Of a stretch of 64,000 bases of DNA, positions 52,579-61,174 are shown piece after piece. The number at the start of each line of letters is the position of its first letter. Positions within the stretch are counted from its first letter, which is position 1. Below the pieces are notes generated by a model. That model did no database searches and was not told where the DNA came from. It was given only the letters and a program-made list of their open reading frames with translations. The DNA comes from Rufibacter psychrotolerans (GTDB lineage: Bacteria > Bacteroidota > Bacteroidia > Cytophagales > Hymenobacteraceae). The stretch lies in contig NZ_JAFFJV010000009.1 in assembly GCF_016924645.1 (NCBI RefSeq), forward strand, positions 186,001 to 250,000. The letters run 5' to 3'. The position numbers and the translations under genes were made by a program.

Positions 52579-53547
52579 ATGGTAGCAGTAATCACAGGGG
52601 CATCCAGCGGAATTGGGCGGGCCACCGCCCTGGAGTTCGCCCGCAAGGGTTGGGACGTGGTGTTGGCCGCCCGGTTTGCGGCCGGACTGGAGCAGGTGGT
52701 AACGCAGTGCGAGCAGCTGGGCGTGCGGGCCTTGGCCGTACCCACCGATGTAGCCCGGGAAGAAGACGTCAACGCCCTGGCGCAGCGGGCCCGGGAAGCC
52801 TTTGGCGGGTTTGAGGTGTGGGTGAACAACGCCGCGGTGGGCTTGTTCGGCCACTTTGAGGAAATCCCCACCCAGGACATCCGCCAGCTCCTGGACATTA
52901 ACCTGCTGGGGTACATTTACGGGGCCCGCGCGGCCATCCGGCAGTTCAAGGGCCAGGGGCGGGGCACCCTCGTCAACGTCTCGTCCATGGTGGCGCTGGT
53001 GGGGCAGCCGTTCTCCATTCCGTACACCGTCAGCAAATTTGGGATACGCGGCCTGAGCATCAGCCTGGCGCAGGAACTGGCCGATGAAGAAGCCATTCAC
53101 GTGTGCTGCGTGCTGCCGGCGGTGATTGACACGCCCATTTTCCACCACGCCGGCAACTACATGGGGCGGCGCGTAAAGCCCCCAAAGCCCATCATTCAGG
53201 CCCACCGGGTGGCCGAGGCCATTGTCCGCCTGACCAAAGAGCCCAAAGAGGAGGTGACGGTGGGCAACATGTCGCGCATGATGCGCCTGCAGCGCTGGGT
53301 GCTCCCGGCCAGGTGGTTTGACAAGTTCCAGCAGAAGATGATCGCGCAGCAGCACTTCCGGAAGAAACCTTCGGGTCCGTACCAGGGCAACCTGTACGCG
53401 CCCATCACCAACTGGAACAAGGTAAACGGCGGCTGGTTGCCGCAGGATTCGGGCAAAAAGGGCAAGAAACGGGCAGGCCTTTCGCTCGCCGGGGTGCTGC
53501 TGGCGGGCGTTACCCTGGCCTCAGCGGCCCTCCTGACCAGGAAATAG
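52579..53547 (+). CDS. Short-chain dehydrogenase/reductase with C-terminal membrane anchor
   Basis: 322 residues. Rossmann fold with TGASSGIG near the N-terminus (NADP-type), NNAAVGLFG (NNAG-like) and the catalytic Ser with Tyr-x-x-x-Lys pair in SSMVALVGQPFSIPYTVSK. After the SDR core comes a C-terminal extension ending in a hydrophobic segment (LSLAGVLLAGVTLASAALL) that would anchor it in the membrane. Lys appears at the expected YxxxK position (Y-T-V-S-K). The substrate is unknown. The next gene follows 63 bases after its stop, with a decayed P palindrome between. Confidence 0.9.
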   Translation: MVAVITGASSGIGRATALEFARKGWDVVLAARFAAGLEQVVTQCEQLGVRALAVPTDVAREEDVNALAQRAREAFGGFEVWVNNAAVGLFGHFEEIPTQDIRQLLDINLLGYIYGARAAIRQFKGQGRGTLVNVSSMVALVGQPFSIPYTVSKFGIRGLSISLAQELADEEAIHVCCVLPAVIDTPIFHHAGNYMGRRVKPPKPIIQAHRVAEAIVRLTKEPKEEVTVGNMSRMMRLQRWVLPARWFDKFQQKMIAQQHFRKKPSGPYQGNLYAPITNWNKVNGGWLPQDSGKKGKKRAGLSLAGVLLAGVTLASAALLTRK

Positions 53548-53564
53548 GCCAGCCCTGGGGAGAT

Positions 53565-53606
53565 TTGTTTCGGGGCCTTTTTCAGGAAAACAGGGCAAAA
53601 GCAGAA
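53565..53606. repeat. P-family palindrome, degenerate
   Basis: TTGTTTCGGGGCC then CAGGAAAACAGGGCAAAAGC. It ends four bases before the ATG at 53611 and so overlaps the leader of the next gene. Confidence 0.5.
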
Positions 53607-53610
53607 AGCA

Positions 53611-55017
53611 ATGTGTAGTATGACCAAGCAAAGAAAACCACGTGCGTACCACTGGCTGGCGGGGCTTCTGGTGCTGTTGGCGGTAGCCTGCCGGCAGGCG
53701 CCGGGGCAGGACGGGGACCAGAAAGCCGGCAAGGCCGTGACGCTCACCATCCCCAACTACCCGCTGCGCGATGAGCGGGACCTGGACGTGCTGCTGCGAG
53801 AAATTGGCGACGCCCGGGTGGTGCTGTTGGGGGAGGCCTCGCACGGCACCGCCGAGTACTACACCTGGCGGGCCGCCATCACCCGGCGCCTGATGCAGGA
53901 AAAAGGGTTTAGGTTTGTGGCTGTGGAGGGCGAATGGGCCGATTCTTACCGCGTGAACCAGTTCATCAAAGGCCCCCGGCAAGACAGCGCTGCCGCCGTG
54001 GCCCTGCTGGAACATTACAACCGCTGGCCCACCTGGATGTGGGGCAACTACGAGGTGGCCTCGCTGGTAACCTGGCTTAACGCCTACAACCAGGACAAGC
54101 CGGCCGCCCAGAAAGTAGGCTTTTACGGGCTGGACGTGTACTGCCTGTGGGAGTCGATGACCGAGCTGATGCCGCACCTGCAGGGCGATGCCGCCCTGGT
54201 GAAAGCCGCCCGCCAGGTGCACCAGTGTTTTCAGCCGTTTAGCGCCGATGCCATGCAGTACGCCCAGGCGGTGGCCAACGCCAGCGCCAACTGCCGCGCC
54301 GAAACCAGCCGCCTCTGGCGGGAAGTGCAGAAACGGAGTGAGGCCACCGGCGCCGCCAAAACCGAGGAGCAGTTTGTGGCCGAGCAGAATGCTCTGGTGG
54401 CCCTCAACGGCGAGCGCTACTACCGGGCCGCCGTCACCAGCAACACCGAGTCCTGGAACATCCGGGACCACCACATGGCCCAGACCCTGAAGCGGTTGCT
54501 GGACTTCCACGGTCCCGACGCCAAAGCCATTGTCTGGGAGCACAACACCCACGTGGGCGACGCCCGCTACACCGACATGGCCAGCCAGGGCGAGGTGAAC
54601 GTGGGCCAGCTGGCCCGCAAGGAGTACGGCGAGGAAAACGTGTTCATTGTGGGGTTCGGCTCGCACCGGGGCACTGTGATTGCCGCCAGCAGTTGGGGCG
54701 CGCCCCTGCAAACCATGCCGGTGCCGCCCGCCACCCCGGGCAGTTGGGAGGCCATCCTGCACCAGCTGAGCCCCACCAACAAGATCATCCTGTCCAAAGA
54801 CCTGCGGGAGAACAAGGTGCTGAACCGGCCGGTGGGCCACCGCGCCATTGGGGTGGTGTACAACCCCAAACTGGAGCACCTGGGCAACTACGTGCCTTCC
54901 ATTATGCCCAAACGCTATGACGCCTTTCTGTACCTGGACAGCACCCGTGCCCTGCATCCTATCCAGACCATTACCGTAAGAAACGAGCCGCCAGACCTTT
55001 ACCCTTCGGGCACGTAA
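53611..55017 (+). CDS. Erythromycin esterase-family lipoprotein
   Basis: 468 residues, with a second in-frame ATG at 53620 (MTKQRKPRAYHWL) as alternative start. A signal peptide ends in a lipobox (LLAVAC). Erythromycin-esterase family motifs are present: LLGEASHGTAEYY with the key Glu/His, VAVEGEWADSYRVN, and WEHNTHVGDAR near the C-terminal half. The family includes macrolide esterases (EreA/B) and many members of unknown substrate; resistance cannot be claimed from sequence. It is close behind the SDR gene on the same strand, so read-through is possible. Confidence 0.9.
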   Translation: MCSMTKQRKPRAYHWLAGLLVLLAVACRQAPGQDGDQKAGKAVTLTIPNYPLRDERDLDVLLREIGDARVVLLGEASHGTAEYYTWRAAITRRLMQEKGFRFVAVEGEWADSYRVNQFIKGPRQDSAAAVALLEHYNRWPTWMWGNYEVASLVTWLNAYNQDKPAAQKVGFYGLDVYCLWESMTELMPHLQGDAALVKAARQVHQCFQPFSADAMQYAQAVANASANCRAETSRLWREVQKRSEATGAAKTEEQFVAEQNALVALNGERYYRAAVTSNTESWNIRDHHMAQTLKRLLDFHGPDAKAIVWEHNTHVGDARYTDMASQGEVNVGQLARKEYGEENVFIVGFGSHRGTVIAASSWGAPLQTMPVPPATPGSWEAILHQLSPTNKIILSKDLRENKVLNRPVGHRAIGVVYNPKLEHLGNYVPSIMPKRYDAFLYLDSTRALHPIQTITVRNEPPDLYPSGT

Positions 55018-55145
55018 CCGGGGCGGAGCATTTCGATTCAACCACTGCACTTGCCAGCGCAGTAGGGGAGCGGGCGGGCCTGTTTCAGGAAATGTACCGC
55101 CTGCTCCCGTAAAATAGCGCATATTTGCAGGCTTATCTTACCACC

Positions 55146-56321
55146 ATGCAGTCAATTCACACCCAGAGGGTTGCCCTCAGCGCCTTCTTCTTCCTCTCAG
55201 GATTCAATTTTTCCAGCTGGGCTTCCAGAATACCTACCATTAAAACCGCGTTGGACCTCAATGAAGCCCAGTTGGGCTCCATTCTGCTCACCATGCCGGT
55301 GAGTTCCCTCATCGGGTTGCCCCTGTCGGGGTGGCTGGTGTCTAGGTTTGAGACCCGCATTCCCCTTTCGGTGGGGTTCCTGGTCAACTCCATCTGCCTT
55401 TCCTTCATTGCCCTGGCCCAAACGCCGGCAACCCTGGTCATGGCCTTGTTCCTGTTCTCGCTGAGCATGCGCATCTTCAACATCTCAGTGAACACCCAGG
55501 CCATTACCCTGCAGAAGCAGTTTGACAAGAAAATAAACGGGTCTTTTCACGGGCTCTGGAGCACGGGGGGCATTGTGGGGGTAGGCTTTACCACCCTGCT
55601 GGTTTCCATGGGGGTGCCCATGACCACCCACCTGCTCCTGGTGTCGGGCATGAGCGTGCTGGCCACCGTGTTTGCCTTTGGCCACCTGCTCCGGAACGAC
55701 CGTTCTGCCACGGGCAACAAGCTGGCCTTCAAAAAGCCCGATCCCTTTATTCTGTACCTTGGTTTGCTGGTGTTCTTTGCGGCGGTGTGCGAGGGCGGCA
55801 TGTTTGACTGGAGCGGCATTTACTTCCAGCAGGTGGTACGGGAAGAGGTGTTTACCGCCGGTTACCTGGTGTTCATGACCTTCATGGCCCTGTCGCGGTT
55901 TATCTCTGACCAGATCATTGACAAAATAGGCATGCAGGCTACCTTCCTGCTCAGCGCCCTGCTCATTTTCTCGGGCATCAGCCTGGCCATTCTGTTCCCC
56001 ACATTCTGGCCGGCCATGGTGGGCTTCTCCCTGGTGGGTTTCGGCACGGCCTCGGTCATTCCCATGGTCTACACGCTGGCGGGTTCCTCCAAAACGTACT
56101 CACCGGGCATTGCCATCTCGCTCATTGCCACCTTCGGCATTGTGGGCATGCTCATCGGGCCGCCCATGATTGGCTACCTGGCCCACGCGTTTAGCCTGAA
56201 AGTGTCGTTTATTGCCTTTGCGGTGGCGGGCATCATGCTCATTCCTATTTCCCGCCTGTTTTTCAGGATGGAGGGCCCCACCGAAGGCACCCTGGCCATG
56301 CAGGGCGAAAAAGCCGCTTAA
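55146..56321 (+). CDS. MFS transporter, YbjJ-like
   Basis: 391 residues from the ATG at 55146; a TTG at 55125 overlaps the promoter-like CATATTTG at 55120-55127 and is rejected. Twelve transmembrane helices are predicted. The N-terminus FFFLSGFNFSSWASRIPTIK is the diagnostic start of the YbjJ-type MFS subgroup, and the loop with GLPLSGWLVSRFETR after helix 2 fits the MFS motif A position. The substrate is unknown. It ends convergently with the DUF5995 gene; the two stop codons share the sequence TTAA at 56318-56321. Confidence 0.9.
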   Translation: MQSIHTQRVALSAFFFLSGFNFSSWASRIPTIKTALDLNEAQLGSILLTMPVSSLIGLPLSGWLVSRFETRIPLSVGFLVNSICLSFIALAQTPATLVMALFLFSLSMRIFNISVNTQAITLQKQFDKKINGSFHGLWSTGGIVGVGFTTLLVSMGVPMTTHLLLVSGMSVLATVFAFGHLLRNDRSATGNKLAFKKPDPFILYLGLLVFFAAVCEGGMFDWSGIYFQQVVREEVFTAGYLVFMTFMALSRFISDQIIDKIGMQATFLLSALLIFSGISLAILFPTFWPAMVGFSLVGFGTASVIPMVYTLAGSSKTYSPGIAISLIATFGIVGMLIGPPMIGYLAHAFSLKVSFIAFAVAGIMLIPISRLFFRMEGPTEGTLAMQGEKAA

Positions 56322-57118
56322 CCAAGGGCAGGAGCAGGGGCCGGCGCATCGGCGAAGCGGAGCAGCCGGATGGTGGAGGCCGGCGAGCGCCACTCTGAGG
56401 TGCGGATGGCCGTGAGCGTGAACCGGAGCATCCTGCTGAGCGGGTGGGCCATGCGCTGGCCCAGAACAGCAATCCGCTGGTCGCGCCGGGCCAGGCAGGC
56501 CTCATAGGCCGGGCCGGTCTGGGCGCTCAGCTCCTCGGCGAAGCACCAGGCCCCGTCGCGGGCCACCTGGATGCTGAAGCCGGTGAGCAGCTCGTCGCGG
56601 TCTCTGCCGTACACATCCAGCAGCCGGAACAGGGGAGACACCAGGCCCAGGTTGTCCTGCACTTTGTCTACCATGGCCTTTAAGATGGCGTTGATGCGGT
56701 TAAAGTCGTTTTTGATGGCCTGCAGGTTCTGGCCCTGCATGGTTTCCGCGGTGGCAATGCCCAGGTCCAGGTTAATGTGGGCGTTCATGCCCAGGAGCAG
56801 GTGCTGCAGGATAATGGCCGTGGAAAGCGTGGTAGTCTGGAAGGCGACCTGCCAGGAACGGGTGATTTTCTGGCCGGCTTTCCAGCGGTGCCAGGCGGCC
56901 AGGTAGCGGTTGGCAAACAGCACGTCCAGGCGCTCCATGCGGGCGTTGTCGTCAAACTCTTTCTTCCTGATGCCTTCCCGCACCCGGCAGGTGACGCAGT
57001 AATACAAGACCGCAAAGTACCCGGCTTTGTCGTTGGTCTGGAGGCAGTGCTGCACAATACGGTCCAGCTCCGCGATGACGTCATCAATGGTGGTGCATGG
57101 TTCCTGAACGTGCGGCAT
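56318..57118 (-). CDS. DUF5995 family protein
   Basis: 266 residues. Helical protein with the family pattern DDVIAELDRIVQHCL at the start, YFAVLYYCVTCRVREGI, NRYLAAWHRWKAGQ, and a conserved LGMNAHINLDLGIATAE core followed by DFNRINAI. This matches DUF5995, an uncharacterised family common in Bacteroidota and Actinobacteria, whose conserved His/Asn/Asp suggest a metal site like that of other four-helix bundles. There is no signal peptide. The function is unknown. Convergent stop overlap of 4 bases with the MFS gene. Confidence 0.88.
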   Translation of the reverse strand: MPHVQEPCTTIDDVIAELDRIVQHCLQTNDKAGYFAVLYYCVTCRVREGIRKKEFDDNARMERLDVLFANRYLAAWHRWKAGQKITRSWQVAFQTTTLSTAIILQHLLLGMNAHINLDLGIATAETMQGQNLQAIKNDFNRINAILKAMVDKVQDNLGLVSPLFRLLDVYGRDRDELLTGFSIQVARDGAWCFAEELSAQTGPAYEACLARRDQRIAVLGQRMAHPLSRMLRFTLTAIRTSEWRSPASTIRLLRFADAPAPAPALG

Positions 57119-57193
57119 CTTTTCTGGCGTTGGTGTAGCCTAAGATACAGAATTAAGCAGGAATTGCTTGAAGATGAGGCGATTAATTTCTAT

Positions 57194-57233
57194 CTGTTTC
57201 AGGGCTGTTTTCCCGAAAAAGGGCTAGAAACGG
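57194..57233. repeat. P-family palindrome, degenerate
   Basis: CTGTTTCAGGGCTGTTTTC then GAAAAAGGGCTAGAAACGG. It ends seven bases beyond the stop of the minus-strand gamma-glutamyltransferase gene, so it may act as its terminator. Confidence 0.6.
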
Positions 57234-57240
57234 AGGAAGT

Positions 57241-58932
57241 TTAGAAGCCCGCCGCCGTGTCATCGCCGCGCGGGTCTGCGCCCCCTTCCAACCGGCCGTC
57301 GGGCAGCACCAGAATGCCCGCCGCCCGGCCAATGCCGCCGTATTTGGGCGCTATCTTGTGGCCCCTGAGCCACAGGGCCAGGCCGGTGCCGGGCCCCAGC
57401 GCGCCCCACTCACACAGCACCCAGTCGGGCAGCCACTGGTGGTGGAACCGCCCCGCGCTGATGGCCCCCTGCATGGTAAACCCGAAGCGCGTCACGTTCT
57501 GGATGATCTGGTACACCGTGGTGATGATGGTGGAGCCGCCCATGCTGCCCACTACCATGAACAGCTTGCCGTCTTTCTCCAGGATGGTGGGCGTCATGGA
57601 ACTGAGCATGCGCTTGCCGGGGGCAATGGCGTTGGCCTCTTCGCCCACCAGCCCGAAGGCGTTGGGATAGCCCGGTTTCACGCTGAAGTCGTCCATCTCG
57701 TTGTTAAGCAGGAAACCCGCCCCACCCACAAACACCTTGCTCCCGAAATTGCTGTTGAGCGTAGTGGTCACCGACACGGCGTTGCCCTGCGCGTCTACAA
57801 TGGAGTAGTGGGTGGTGTGGGGGCTTTCGGGCGGGGCGGGCACGCCGGGGTACACGTCGTCGCTGTCGGTGGCCCGGGTGGGGGAGTAGCCGTGCATGCG
57901 GCGGCGAATGTAGGCCGTGTCCAGGAGGCCGGCCACGGGTACCTGGTAGAAGTCGGGGTCGCCCAGGTGCCTGGCGCGGTCGGCGTACACCCGGCGTTCG
58001 GCCTCAATCATGAGGTGCGCCGCAGGCACGCTGTTCCAGCCCCATTCGGGGAGCGGGTAGTGCTGGGCAATGGTGAGGAGCTGCAGCAGGGCAATGCCGC
58101 CGCTGGAGGGCGGGGGCATGGAGATGACCTTGTACGGCCCCACCGTTCCGGTCAGCGGCGTGCGCCACACCGACCGGTACGCGGCCAGGTCGGCCTTGGT
58201 GATGAGCCCGCCGCCGCGTTTCATCTCGGCGGCCAGCAGGTCTGCCGTGGGGCCCTCGTAAAAGCCCGCCCGGCCTTTATCCCTGATCCGTTCCAGGGTG
58301 CGGGCCAGGTCTGCTAGCCGTACGGTGTCGCCTTCGCGCCAGTGGTCTTTTAGAAAAAACGTGGGTTGCCGGGTGTTGTACCGCAGAAAGTCTTTGCGCT
58401 CCCGGTTGAGTTTACGGGCCTCTTTTTGGGTAAGCGGAAAGCCTCGGCGGGCCAGGTCAATGGCGGGCTGCACCAGCTCGGGCCAGGGCAAGCTACCGTA
58501 CTGCTGGTGGGCCTGCACCATGCCGTCTACCGTGCCGGGCACTCCGGCCGCCAGGTGGCCCTTCCGGCTCAGGTCTTCCACTACCTCTTTGTTCGGGTCC
58601 AGGTACATGTCGCGGTGGGCGGCGGCGGGGGCTTTCTCGCGGTAGTCCAGGGCGGCGGCGGTACCGTCCCGTTGCCGCAGCACCAGAAAACCGCCGCCGC
58701 CAATGTTCCCCGCATCGGGGTAGACCACGGCCAGGGCAAACTGCACCGCAACGGCGGCGTCTACGGCGTTTCCGCCGCGCCGGAGCACGGCTTCGCCCAC
58801 CTGGGAGGCCAGCGGGTGGGCCGTTACCACCATGGCCTGCTGGGTCACCAGCCCCCGGGCATGGTGGCTTTTCTGCGTGCAGCCAAGGCTGGCGGCAAAG
58901 ACCACAAGAAGAATCACGTTTCTTAGGACCAC
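57241..58932 (-). CDS. ggt: Gamma-glutamyltransferase lipoprotein
   Basis: 563 residues starting at a GTG (58932), with a lipobox (AASLGC, Cys18). The autoprocessing nucleophile is Thr373 in PHTTHYSIVD, and the substrate Arg is in ALDYREKAP. The later conserved stretch LSSMTPTILEKDG and GSMGGSTIIT completes the family core. The enzyme is made as one chain that self-cleaves into two subunits and hydrolyses or transfers the gamma-glutamyl group of glutathione and related peptides, usually in the periplasm, consistent with the lipobox. It is a complete, normal-length member. Confidence 0.93.
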   Translation of the reverse strand: MVLRNVILLVVFAASLGCTQKSHHARGLVTQQAMVVTAHPLASQVGEAVLRRGGNAVDAAVAVQFALAVVYPDAGNIGGGGFLVLRQRDGTAAALDYREKAPAAAHRDMYLDPNKEVVEDLSRKGHLAAGVPGTVDGMVQAHQQYGSLPWPELVQPAIDLARRGFPLTQKEARKLNRERKDFLRYNTRQPTFFLKDHWREGDTVRLADLARTLERIRDKGRAGFYEGPTADLLAAEMKRGGGLITKADLAAYRSVWRTPLTGTVGPYKVISMPPPSSGGIALLQLLTIAQHYPLPEWGWNSVPAAHLMIEAERRVYADRARHLGDPDFYQVPVAGLLDTAYIRRRMHGYSPTRATDSDDVYPGVPAPPESPHTTHYSIVDAQGNAVSVTTTLNSNFGSKVFVGGAGFLLNNEMDDFSVKPGYPNAFGLVGEEANAIAPGKRMLSSMTPTILEKDGKLFMVVGSMGGSTIITTVYQIIQNVTRFGFTMQGAISAGRFHHQWLPDWVLCEWGALGPGTGLALWLRGHKIAPKYGGIGRAAGILVLPDGRLEGGADPRGDDTAAGF

Positions 58933-59058
58933 TGTGTACCGGGTTGGGTGAAAGGGCGCTGCCAGTAGTCTTTACCCCGTTAAGGCCCGCCGGGTTTTAC
59001 AGCCCTTTCCGCTGCCTGGCTGGTTTTGGTAAAGTAGGAGAGAAAGCTGCTGCCGAAG

Positions 59059-59101
59059 CCCCGTTTTTAGCTCCTTTTGCGGAGAATGGATGAAAAACAG
59101 C
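59059..59101. repeat. P-family palindrome, degenerate
   Basis: CCCCGTTTTTAGCTCC then GGAGAATGGATGAAAAACAG, between two divergent genes, where a terminator would have no function. Confidence 0.45.
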
Positions 59102-59231
59102 CTAAAGCGTAGCGGCGTCTACGCAGACTCCGCCAGAGCGGATGGAAAACGGCACCCCTGCTGGCTCCCCGCCCCAAAGGCAGTTTTGTGGGACAGCGCC
59201 CCGGGTGTTTACCGGAAAGCAAATCTTTCCT

Positions 59232-59238
59232 TACTTTG
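59232..59238 (+). promoter_or_regulatory. Candidate -7 box for the STAS-like gene
   Basis: TACTTTG resembles TAnnTTTG with one base fewer between TA and TTTG. It lies 16 bases before the ATG at 59255, supporting that start over the long frame from 59090. Confidence 0.4.
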
Positions 59239-59254
59239 CCGTTTTAAGCAAAGC

Positions 59255-59674
59255 ATGAGGCAGGAACTGAAGAACCCATTTGGCCGTGTGTACCTGACCA
59301 TTGACGTGGACCACCGCAACAAATGGGTGCACGTGAACTGGATGGGGTATTTAACCGAGGAAAACATTAAGAACGGCGCGCACGCCTACACCACCGCCCT
59401 GGCCGAGGCAGGCTACAAATGCGTCCTGAACGACACCCGCCTGATTGTGGGGGGCTGGGACCATTCATTGGAGTGGGTCTTGAAGGAGTGGTCGCCCAAG
59501 GCGGCCCGGGCAGGCTTGCAGTACTTCGCCATGATCACCACCCCCGAGACCTTTGCCGAGTCAACGGCTTCTACGTTTTACGCCAAGTTATCGGCCTTCA
59601 GGGCCAAAGTGTTTGATGACCGGTCCAAGGCCGAGGACTGGCTGAGGCAATTCTCCCTGGAGCGGACCTCTTAG
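59255..59674 (+). CDS. STAS/SpoIIAA-like protein
   Basis: 139 residues from the ATG at 59255 (MRQELKNPFG). Alternating strands and helices in the order of STAS/SpoIIAA-like domains: LTIDVDHRNKWVHVNWMGYL, CVLNDTRLIVGGWDHSLEWV, LQYFAMITTPETFAES and a C-terminal helix DDRSKAEDWLRQF. Bacteroidota have many such stand-alone proteins of unknown regulatory function. An earlier in-frame ATG at 59090 would add 55 low-quality residues and span a P palindrome, so it is rejected. It ends in a perfect P terminator. Confidence 0.78.
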   Translation: MRQELKNPFGRVYLTIDVDHRNKWVHVNWMGYLTEENIKNGAHAYTTALAEAGYKCVLNDTRLIVGGWDHSLEWVLKEWSPKAARAGLQYFAMITTPETFAESTASTFYAKLSAFRAKVFDDRSKAEDWLRQFSLERTS

Positions 59675-59714
59675 GGGCGGTGCGGGGCAGGTCTCCGGGC
59701 AAAGCACACGCAGC

Positions 59715-59760
59715 AAACTGTTTAGGGCCTGTTTTCCAGAAAACAGGCCCTAAACAGTTT
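59715..59760 (+). terminator. P-family palindrome acting as terminator (21-bp perfect stem)
   Basis: Arms 59715-59735 and 59740-59760 are exact complements (core GGGCCTGTTTT-CCAG-AAAACAGGCCC), followed by TTTTTGTG. It lies 40 bases after the STAS-like stop. Confidence 0.87.
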
Positions 59761-59830
59761 TTTTGTGTTAGAACGAAATGGCCGTGCCGCGGTGGCGGAG
59801 CTTTTACCAGGGGCAGCCTGGGGGCAAGGC

Positions 59831-60445
59831 TTACTCGGCTTTGGCCAGCACCGCTTGCACCAGGGTGCAGATTCCCCACTGAATGGTTTGGGTGGCTTCT
59901 TTGTACGAGAGCTTGCTCACGTCTTTGAGGGAGATGTACGCCTCAATACCGCTGAGCACCGCCAGCACGTGCACCAGCCGGGCGTACTCTTCCTGGGTAA
60001 GGGAACTCCTAAAAGGCGCCAGGGCCGTCTCCAGCATGGGAATGCGGCGGGAGCCCCTGAGCTTGCTGCCCTGTTCCTGCTGGGTGGCCGACAGTTTGAG
60101 CACTGCCCCCAGGTAGGCCCGGAACGCGCTCTCATTCTGGCGGGCAATGTCAAAGAGGTGTTGCTGGATGCACAAGACCCGCTGGGTGGCTGGGGCCTGG
60201 TCCAGACCCTGCAGCAGCTCTTCCGGCGATTTGGTTTTAATGTCCAGGCTGGCTTCCATCTGCAGGGTCTCGGCGTCTGAGAAGTACCGGTACACCGTGG
60301 CCCGGGAGACCAGGGCCCTTTTGGCAACTTCGTCCAGCGAGAAAGCCCCGTTGGTTTGCAGGATCTCACGGGCCGCCGCCAGCAGGGCCTGCCTGGTCCT
60401 GAGTTTCTGGTTGGTTCTGCCCTTTTGCAAGAAATGGTCTTTCAT
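59831..60445 (-). CDS. TetR/AcrR-family transcriptional regulator
   Basis: 204 residues. The N-terminal helix-turn-helix is typical (FSLDEVAKRALVSRATVYRYF). The C-terminal ligand domain is helical and unspecific. Divergent from a cupin gene 90 bases away. A perfect 6+6 palindrome (ATGAGA-n6-TCTCAT) overlaps its own start codon and is a candidate autoregulatory operator. The ligand is unknown; by position it probably regulates itself and the cupin gene. Confidence 0.9.
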   Translation of the reverse strand: MKDHFLQKGRTNQKLRTRQALLAAAREILQTNGAFSLDEVAKRALVSRATVYRYFSDAETLQMEASLDIKTKSPEELLQGLDQAPATQRVLCIQQHLFDIARQNESAFRAYLGAVLKLSATQQEQGSKLRGSRRIPMLETALAPFRSSLTQEEYARLVHVLAVLSGIEAYISLKDVSKLSYKEATQTIQWGICTLVQAVLAKAE

Positions 60446-60461
60446 GAGATAAATGTCTCAT
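60444..60461. promoter_or_regulatory. Candidate TetR operator overlapping the regulator start codon
   Basis: ATGAGATAAATGTCTCAT has perfect six-base arms. Bases 60443-60445 are the complement of the regulator's ATG. A TACATTTA box (60492-60499) facing the cupin gene lies 30 bases away. Confidence 0.5.
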
Positions 60462-60534
60462 AAAACTTGCCGAGAAGCAAATCTCTTCCTACATTTAACA
60501 GGTAAACCGCACAAGCACTGTAAAGGATGATCAC

Positions 60535-60987
60535 ATGGAAGCACCAGAAAAACTTTGGGTTATGGGGCATGGGATCACGCCCGTGCCCACCACCGGAGAC
60601 TATGACCTGGCCATCGGTGAAACTGCCCCCGGCGTACCGGGTCCGCCCCCGCACCACCACACCCAATTCGCCGAGCTCTTCTTTGTCCTGAAAGGGGAGA
60701 TGGAGTTTACGGTAAACGGCGAAACCCGCCTGCTCCGGGAGGGCGAGTGGGTTGACCTTCCCCCCAACACGCTGCACACCTTCCGCAACCCCGGGCCAGG
60801 GCCAAACAAATGGCTGAACCTGCATAGCCCCAAGGGGTTCCACGCCTTCTTCCATAGCTTTGGCGTGCCCGCCACGCAAGAAAATGCCTTCCGGGAGTCT
60901 GTGTCAGAAACCATGGTGGCCCGCGTGGGGAGCCTGGCCGCTACCTTTGACATGCACATTGTCCTTGAGCCCAGCCGCGTAGCCTAG
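60535..60987 (+). CDS. Cupin-domain protein
   Basis: 150 residues. A single cupin barrel: PPPHHHTQFAELFFVLKGEM supplies the metal-binding His pair and Glu, and LPPNTLHTFRNPG the second His motif. No catalytic identity can be inferred; cupins of this type include dioxygenases, isomerases and binding proteins. It is divergent from the TetR gene and probably under its control. Confidence 0.87.
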   Translation: MEAPEKLWVMGHGITPVPTTGDYDLAIGETAPGVPGPPPHHHTQFAELFFVLKGEMEFTVNGETRLLREGEWVDLPPNTLHTFRNPGPGPNKWLNLHSPKGFHAFFHSFGVPATQENAFRESVSETMVARVGSLAATFDMHIVLEPSRVA

Positions 60988-61174
60988 TTCTTTCCGTTTT
61001 TCCATTTCTTTTTCCTCTCCTTCCACTCCGCCCCGGGGTGCTGCTTTCCCCACCAGACGTGTTGCCACGTCCCTCTGTAGCCGTATTTGCCTGGATGAGA
61101 CCTCTTAGCCGAACCAAGTGGCTAGCCGGCCGCTGCCGGAGGGGGAGTGGCTCATCCGTAATCCTTTCTCAAAG

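Noticed and set aside
53611..55017. Macrolide resistance gene
   Set aside because: Only family-level motifs are visible; substrate specificity cannot be claimed.
53521..55122. 533-codon minus-strand open frame over the erythromycin-esterase gene
   Set aside because: Antisense shadow in GC-rich DNA; no signal, domain or promoter.
59090..59254. Long 5' extension of the STAS-like gene
   Set aside because: It spans a P palindrome, encodes no recognisable domain, and a promoter box lies downstream of it at 59232.
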